10,469 nucleotides of DNA from NCBI GenBank assembly GCA_002310015.1, contig DBYQ01000067.1, forward strand, positions 1-10,469, in the 5' to 3' direction. This document shows positions 6,316 to 10,469 of this stretch, one piece after another. Made by a program: the position numbers and the translations under genes. The first letter of the stretch is position 1. Each line of letters starts with the position of its first letter. The notes below the pieces were generated by a model. It worked only from the letters and a program-made list of their open reading frames with translations. It had not been told where the DNA came from and made no database searches. This DNA is from Bacteroidales bacterium UBA1182. Lineage in GTDB: Bacteria > Bacteroidota > Bacteroidia > Bacteroidales > Bacteroidaceae.

Positions 6316-6909
6316 CTAAAATAGCGAGTAGAAGAGGCCACCGAAGAGGCCGGCCAGGAGGATTACTTTGATGGGGCCTATTTTCCAGACGTAGGTGGCT
6401 ATAAATGATAGCAGGAAGAGACCGATGCTTATGTATAGCTGGAGGTTGGCGGTGCTGAATGTGCCTAAGTTCTCCTCATTCAGGAGCAATAAGACGGCGG
6501 CGGCGAGCATTCCTACTACTACGGGACGCAGCCATTTGAGTATGGTTTGTACTGACTTGTGGTCCTTGTAGTGCATAAAGAAGGCACTGATAAGCAGCAT
6601 CAGTATGAATGAGGTCAGCATTACTGAGAATGATGCCAGCAGTGATCCGCAGACAGCCTCTGTTCGTGACATTCCGGCGTTCTCAATTGCTTTAAAACCC
6701 ACGTATGTTGCTGAGTTTATGCCTATGGGGCCCGGAGTCATCTGGCTTACGGCAACGATATCAGTAAACTCTGAGTTGCTTATCCACTGATGGTTCTCCA
6801 CCACCTCATTCTGTATGAGTGACAGCATGCCGTAGCCTCCGCCGAATCCGAACAGGCCTATCTTGAAGAAGGTCCAGAACAGCTTAAGATATATCACCAC
6901 TGCGTTCAT
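6316..6909 (-). CDS. Half-size chromate transporter (ChrA family), C-half type
   Basis: This 197-residue integral membrane protein has one CHR domain. The N-terminal signature is FFKIGLFGFGGGYGMLSLI (14-32), followed by VVENHQWIS (36-44) and SQMTPGPIGINSATYVGF (55-72). Several hydrophobic segments follow (about 90-112, 127-143, 156-174, 180-196). Short-chain ChrA proteins of about 180-200 residues normally work as pairs from adjacent genes, with antiparallel topology, and export chromate or a related anion. This one resembles the second member. Its ATG overlaps a TGA in another frame (6906-6908), the ATGA pattern expected of a coupled partner, but no complete partner exists upstream: the GH43 gene ends at 6985. 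It may therefore be non-functional, or partnered elsewhere. It converges with the TonB_C-domain gene, 46 bp away, and no strong terminator is visible between them. Confidence 0.85.
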   Translation of the reverse strand: MNAVVIYLKLFWTFFKIGLFGFGGGYGMLSLIQNEVVENHQWISNSEFTDIVAVSQMTPGPIGINSATYVGFKAIENAGMSRTEAVCGSLLASFSVMLTSFILMLLISAFFMHYKDHKSVQTILKWLRPVVVGMLAAAVLLLLNEENLGTFSTANLQLYISIGLFLLSFIATYVWKIGPIKVILLAGLFGGLFYSLF

Positions 6910-6984
6910 GCCTTCCTCAGTTTAAAGATGTAATACAAGATTGCACCCAGGATGTTAGCACAATAGGAACAGATCCCTGTGTCA
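6906..6984 (-). pseudogene. Possible 3' remnant of the partner half-ChrA gene
   Basis: Between the GH43 stop and the ChrA start, the frame ending at TGA 6906-6908 reads ANILGAILYYIFKLRKA. This is a Gly-containing hydrophobic helix with a basic tail, like the end of a first-half ChrA protein. Its stop overlaps the ATG of the intact half as ATGA. Upstream the frame runs into the GH43 coding sequence, where no ChrA similarity is seen. So only about 20 codons would survive. The fragment is too short for certainty and could be chance. Confidence 0.35.
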
Positions 6985-8658
6985 CTAGATTTTCTTTCCC
7001 CAGTAAGTAACCATGTTATTCTTGTCAACACCGGCATATACTATTGTTTGACGACGAGGATTGGCCTCCCAATCCAACTCACGCTCCACGCATACCACCA
7101 CATTACCCAGAGTGAGACGCTTGGTTGTCTCATCATAACTCCACTTTCCGGTTATGGCTCCGGTTACGGTGCCGTCGGCCTTAAGGACAATGTCCTGTGA
7201 GAGGTTCTGTTGAGCATAATCATAGACCAGGTTGATATGTTCCCATGTTCCTATAAGGTCTTTTGATGTAATCTTGCTGTCAGGAACAGCTGCATAACGT
7301 TCAGGAAGGGCTATCGGCCACAGGTTGTCCGGTTCAGAGGCCGACGCCGGACACCATACTATACGGCGCACATGACCCATCATTATGGCGTTACTGAAAC
7401 GGTTTCCGCCTACGTTTGCCGGAAGTCTGCCCTGTGAGCAATAGAACCATTCATCGGTACCCTCCTTTTGGAATACACCACAATGCGATATACCTACCCA
7501 TCCATAACCTTGAGAAAAGCGATACGGATGAGTAACTATGGGATAGCAATCTCCACGACCGTTTGTGAAATTACGGCCGGTAATATCGTAATACGGTCCC
7601 TCAATATTCTCGCTGCGTACCACACGGGTATTATACGGAACATCCAGGCCGTCATATGCCATGAACAGGTAATAGTAACCGTCCTTGTAGATAATCTCCG
7701 GTGCCTCACTGCCCTGCCAGCGCGATGTAGCGGCACGGGTACCTATGCGCTTTCCGTAACGGGCGGTAAGTTCTTCGGCACTGTCGGCCCACGGATCGCC
7801 AAGAGCAGCCTTGGGTTTGCCGCTCTCAGCGTCAATCTCCAGCAAGGCGAACCCGCTGTGCCATGAACCATGGATAAGATAGTGCTTACCCTCCGGGGTT
7901 ACGATATATGTGGGATCTATGGCATTATAGTAGAAATATGCGTCCCAGTTACCTGCATCGGCACGGGCCCAACCGTCACGCCCCTTGTCCGATGAAGAAC
8001 ATGTCACGAATCCCTTATCCTTCCAATTTGCGCCGATAGGGTCTGTGCTCTCACACAATCCTATGAAAGCACGTTCACTCCAGCTTCCGTCAAAGACAGA
8101 AGAAGTTGCCCTACCACTCTTGATATAGTTGTCTATGACGATACAATAGTACATCCTGAGAACATCCTCTCCGCCCACTTTCACACGGCGAACCACAGGA
8201 GCCCAGTAGCCATACTGAATGTCGGAGTCGTTAATTGGATTGAGTCCCATACGCAAACGGATGGAATTGAGTGAGTCTGCCACCCATGACGGGGCTTCAT
8301 TGAACGGTCCCGCCACATAATACCAGTGAACCAGATCCTTTGAACGACGGCCCTGGAAATGACGACCACGTGGTGCCTTGAGATGCTCGTTTCCGTATGA
8401 AGCATCGGTGCCGTACATATAGTAATAGCCGTCATAGTATGCCACCGACGGATCATGAACGTTTGCCAGGTTCCACTGTACATGATAGTCCCATGATGAT
8501 ATGGCCGAATAGTCATCGGCGTAATCCGGCGCCTTGTATTCTGAGTTCTGGTTCGTTTCACCCCCGGACGTGTGTATTCCGGTTCCTTCGCTGGGGTCAG
8601 AACAGGCCCACATAATAGCCAACATCAGACTTGGCAAAAATAAATATTTGATTTTCAT
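6985..8658 (-). CDS. GH43 lipoprotein, probable arabinan-degrading glycosidase
   Basis: This is a 557-residue protein. The ATG at 8658 is chosen because it starts a lipoprotein signal (MKIKYLFLPSLMLAIMWAC, lipid Cys19). The longer frame to 8730 would run through the terminator-like hairpin at 8677-8712. The catalytic domain, about 58-470, is a GH43 five-bladed propeller with the three expected acids: Asp69 in VHDPSVAYYDGYYYMYG (base), Asp248 in NAIDPTYIV (pKa modulator) and Glu318 in GSEAPEIIYKDGYYYLF (acid). YGYWAPVV lies at 149-156. The last ~90 residues (from DLIGTWEHINLVY) match the beta-rich C-terminal domain often attached to GH43 endo-arabinanases. Lipidation and position directly after susD indicate a surface or periplasmic enzyme of a polysaccharide utilisation locus, cutting alpha-1,5-arabinan or a related arabinose-containing glycan. 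Family is sure; exact substrate is inference. Confidence 0.88.
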   Translation of the reverse strand: MKIKYLFLPSLMLAIMWACSDPSEGTGIHTSGGETNQNSEYKAPDYADDYSAISSWDYHVQWNLANVHDPSVAYYDGYYYMYGTDASYGNEHLKAPRGRHFQGRRSKDLVHWYYVAGPFNEAPSWVADSLNSIRLRMGLNPINDSDIQYGYWAPVVRRVKVGGEDVLRMYYCIVIDNYIKSGRATSSVFDGSWSERAFIGLCESTDPIGANWKDKGFVTCSSSDKGRDGWARADAGNWDAYFYYNAIDPTYIVTPEGKHYLIHGSWHSGFALLEIDAESGKPKAALGDPWADSAEELTARYGKRIGTRAATSRWQGSEAPEIIYKDGYYYLFMAYDGLDVPYNTRVVRSENIEGPYYDITGRNFTNGRGDCYPIVTHPYRFSQGYGWVGISHCGVFQKEGTDEWFYCSQGRLPANVGGNRFSNAIMMGHVRRIVWCPASASEPDNLWPIALPERYAAVPDSKITSKDLIGTWEHINLVYDYAQQNLSQDIVLKADGTVTGAITGKWSYDETTKRLTLGNVVVCVERELDWEANPRRQTIVYAGVDKNNMVTYWGKKI

Positions 8659-8672
8659 AACTGCTAATTTAG

Positions 8673-8712
8673 AAAAAAAGACGGAATACACCCTTTTGTG
8701 TACTCCGTCTTT
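8673..8712 (-). terminator. Strong intrinsic hairpin between susD-like and GH43 genes
   Basis: On the minus strand a 15-bp stem (arms 8698-8712 and 8677-8691, one G-U pair, otherwise perfect) encloses a 6-nt loop, AAAAGG, and runs into seven T residues (8679 down to 8673). This is a textbook rho-independent terminator shape. It starts 14 bp after the susD-like stop and ends 14 bp before the GH43 ATG, leaving no room for a separate promoter. It therefore probably acts as a partial terminator or as a 3' mRNA stabiliser that keeps SusD output above GH43 output. Confidence 0.85.
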
Positions 8713-8726
8713 GTTAATTATAAATA

Positions 8727-10469
8727 TCATTGGGCACTAACAGGATGCACTGTCCATTTCTGGAGGAATTCCACGCTGTTATCTATATTCTTATTGGCAG
8801 AGTTGCCGGTAAGATTCGGGTTTGCATCCAGTGTATTCTTGTATATGGGGAAATACTCATGACCCGGCTCATAATAACGCAGTGAGTAATCATCGGCTGT
8901 TTCAAGAGTAAGCTCATCGGTTGAAGCCGTACCGTTGCGCATATATGCACTATGCTGACGAATCTGTTCCAGACGGTCCGGATCATAGAAAAAGCCCCAA
9001 CGAATCAGGTCAATGCCACGACCGTTCTCACATCCGAACTCCTTGGGACGCTCCACATTGGCAATCTGCTCAAAGAGTTTATCCCTGGTGTTGAAATCAG
9101 AGAGTTTAAGATCCTTCAGAGCTACACGGCGACGTACCTCATTGATGTAGTCAATAGCCTGTTGTGTAGGACCGTTTATCTCATTCTCACACTCGGCGGC
9201 ACGCAACAGTACATCGCTGTAACGCATCAGTCGGAGATTGATTCCGCAATGCAGGCCGGTAACGATAGTTGAATAGATATTGTTACGGGCATTGGTGAAC
9301 TTGGCAATCGAGATTCCGCCCTGTCCGTTATTTGAAAGCGGAGTTGCTGTGATTTCATTCTTATATACGATGTTGGAGCGCGGATCACCATTAGGATAGG
9401 CAGCTGTGATGGCACCTGTATATGTGCTATACTCCGGCTCATACGTAACGGCAGTCCAATAAAGACGCGGATCAAGGGTGTTGTCTGTACAAAGCTCTGC
9501 CTTGAACAGATTGTACAGCCAGGGAGACATGGCCAGGTCACCCCAACTGCCCAGGGCCTGAGATCCGTAGTTGCTCTCTACAGCATGTCCCTGAGAAGCA
9601 TTTGAACTGATGTTTACCGGAGTCCACTCCTCGTCGGCACCACCTGTACCATAGTCCATGAACTGAACCTCAAACAGGCTCTCCTTGTTGTTCTCATACT
9701 GTGCACCCTCCTTAAAGTTGTCACCGTAATCGGCCACAAGACCATAGGTTCCGTAGTCACCTTTTATGATGCCCTTGAGATAATCATAAGCCTCATCGTA
9801 CTTGTGACGGAACATGAGAGCGCGTGCCAGATAACCTGCTGCAGAACCGCAGGTTGCGCGGCCCTTAGCCCATTCACCGCCTTTGTCACGTGAAGGCAGA
9901 AGAGTAATGGCTTCCTTAAGGTCGGCCTCAATCTGGTCAAACACCTGATCCTGACTTGAGTTGGAAGCATACATACCCTCCAGTGATGAATAATCTGAAT
10001 AGTCAGTATATAGAGGTACATTCTGATAATATGTAGCCAACTCATAATAAGCCAGCGCCCTGAGGAACAGAGCCTGCCCCTTTATCTCGTTACGGGATTT
10101 GTCAGACATACTTGCCGAGCCCACCTTGGAAAGTACAAAGTTGCAACGGTTTACAACATGATAGTTATCGCGCCAAATCCACTGGTCACCTATATCTGTC
10201 TGACCATTTGAGTTAAGGTTATCATAGGAAATATACCACTGCTGGGATGAATTCCAGACTTCATCTCCGCGAACTGCATCCATAGTATAACCTACACGTG
10301 CGAATGTGCCCTCCAGACGAATTCTGTTGTAGCATGCTATCAGAGCCTCCTGAAGGTCTGACTCCGTGTTTCCGAAATCATATGTGGTCTGGTTGTTAGG
10401 ATTGGTCACGTCAAGTTTATCGGCACATGAAACCATACCGGTCGCCAGGACCGCTGCTATAATAAGATT
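8727..10469 (-). CDS. SusD/RagB-family glycan-binding lipoprotein (5' end outside window)
   Basis: The frame is open to the window edge, giving 580 visible residues. Only the extreme N-terminus is missing. Visible residues 1-15 are the end of a lipoprotein signal (LIIAAVLATGMVSC, lipid Cys15). SusD hallmarks follow: an N-terminal LQEALIACYNRI helix, NYHVVNRCNFVLSKV, KGQALFLRALAYYELATYY (TPR helix) and PLYTDYSD. Near the end come LMRYSDVLLRAAECENEI, AIDYINEVRRRVAL, an I/ERPKEFGCENGRGIDLIRWG block and the C-terminal YFPIYKNTLDANPNL. SusD proteins sit on the cell surface as the lid of a SusC TonB-dependent transporter and bind oligosaccharide. The susC gene should lie immediately upstream, beyond base 10469. 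The GH43 neighbour suggests an arabinose-rich ligand. Confidence 0.92.
   Translation of the reverse strand, partial: NLIIAAVLATGMVSCADKLDVTNPNNQTTYDFGNTESDLQEALIACYNRIRLEGTFARVGYTMDAVRGDEVWNSSQQWYISYDNLNSNGQTDIGDQWIWRDNYHVVNRCNFVLSKVGSASMSDKSRNEIKGQALFLRALAYYELATYYQNVPLYTDYSDYSSLEGMYASNSSQDQVFDQIEADLKEAITLLPSRDKGGEWAKGRATCGSAAGYLARALMFRHKYDEAYDYLKGIIKGDYGTYGLVADYGDNFKEGAQYENNKESLFEVQFMDYGTGGADEEWTPVNISSNASQGHAVESNYGSQALGSWGDLAMSPWLYNLFKAELCTDNTLDPRLYWTAVTYEPEYSTYTGAITAAYPNGDPRSNIVYKNEITATPLSNNGQGGISIAKFTNARNNIYSTIVTGLHCGINLRLMRYSDVLLRAAECENEINGPTQQAIDYINEVRRRVALKDLKLSDFNTRDKLFEQIANVERPKEFGCENGRGIDLIRWGFFYDPDRLEQIRQHSAYMRNGTASTDELTLETADDYSLRYYEPGHEYFPIYKNTLDANPNLTGNSANKNIDNSVEFLQKWTVHPVSAQ

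Noticed and set aside
8659..8730. Upstream extension of the GH43 frame to an ATG overlapping the susD-like stop
   Set aside because: It would encode the terminator hairpin and place 24 residues ahead of a proper lipoprotein signal peptide. The ATG at 8658 fits far better.
1..10469. CRISPR arrays, tRNA or rRNA genes
   Set aside because: No regularly spaced direct repeats and no tRNA/rRNA-like conserved segments were seen on reading either strand.

Overview
The window looks like chromosomal DNA from a gut-type Bacteroidales bacterium (Bacteroides/Prevotella-like; the genus cannot be fixed from sequence alone). The evidence is a SusD/RagB lipoprotein next to a lipoprotein glycoside hydrolase, BspA-type leucine-rich repeats, carboxypeptidase-regulatory-like and TonB-plug-like domains in secreted proteins, split (half-size) chromate transporter genes, and promoters that fit the Bacteroides -33/-7 pattern (TTTG / TAnnTTTG) rather than -35/-10.

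Layout. (1) 1-330 (+): the 3' part of a GyrI-like/AraC effector-binding-domain protein. (2) 391-6269: an accessory-looking island built on two divergently transcribed DUF4419 paralogs. Leftward run: DUF4419 protein A with a C-terminal TonB-plug-like tail (2042-3562), then a BspA-type LRR protein with carboxypeptidase-regulatory-like domains (562-1980), then a 55-codon ORF (398-565) that starts inside the LRR stop codon. Rightward run: DUF4419 protein B (3731-5263), then a secreted lipocalin-like/TonB C-terminal-domain protein (5307-6269). The divergent promoters lie in 3563-3730 with a cluster of helically spaced TTGCA/TGCAA motifs between them. (3) 6316-6909 (-): one half of a split ChrA transporter, preceded by what looks like the last codons of its lost partner. 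(4) 6985-10469 (-): the distal end of a polysaccharide utilisation locus, a SusD-like lipoprotein (5' end off the window) and a GH43 lipoprotein (probably arabinan-directed), with a strong hairpin-plus-T-tract between them.

Most notable: the 3' end of DUF4419 gene B (5132-5270) is present a second time, inverted, at 391-529 with 135 of 139 bases identical. The three differences inside the coding part are all synonymous. The copy forms the main part of the 55-codon ORF behind the LRR gene. The two copies flank about 4.6 kb as inverted repeats. Recombination between them would leave both ORFs intact but exchange which DUF4419 operon reads into the TonB_C-domain gene.

Working model (inference): all four large products of the central island carry export signals. 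Three of them carry modules normally found in TonB-dependent transport (plug, carboxypeptidase-regulatory-like, TonB_C) outside any receptor barrel or membrane-anchored TonB. This suggests an envelope system centred on the uncharacterised DUF4419 domain. Its biochemical function cannot be read from the sequence.
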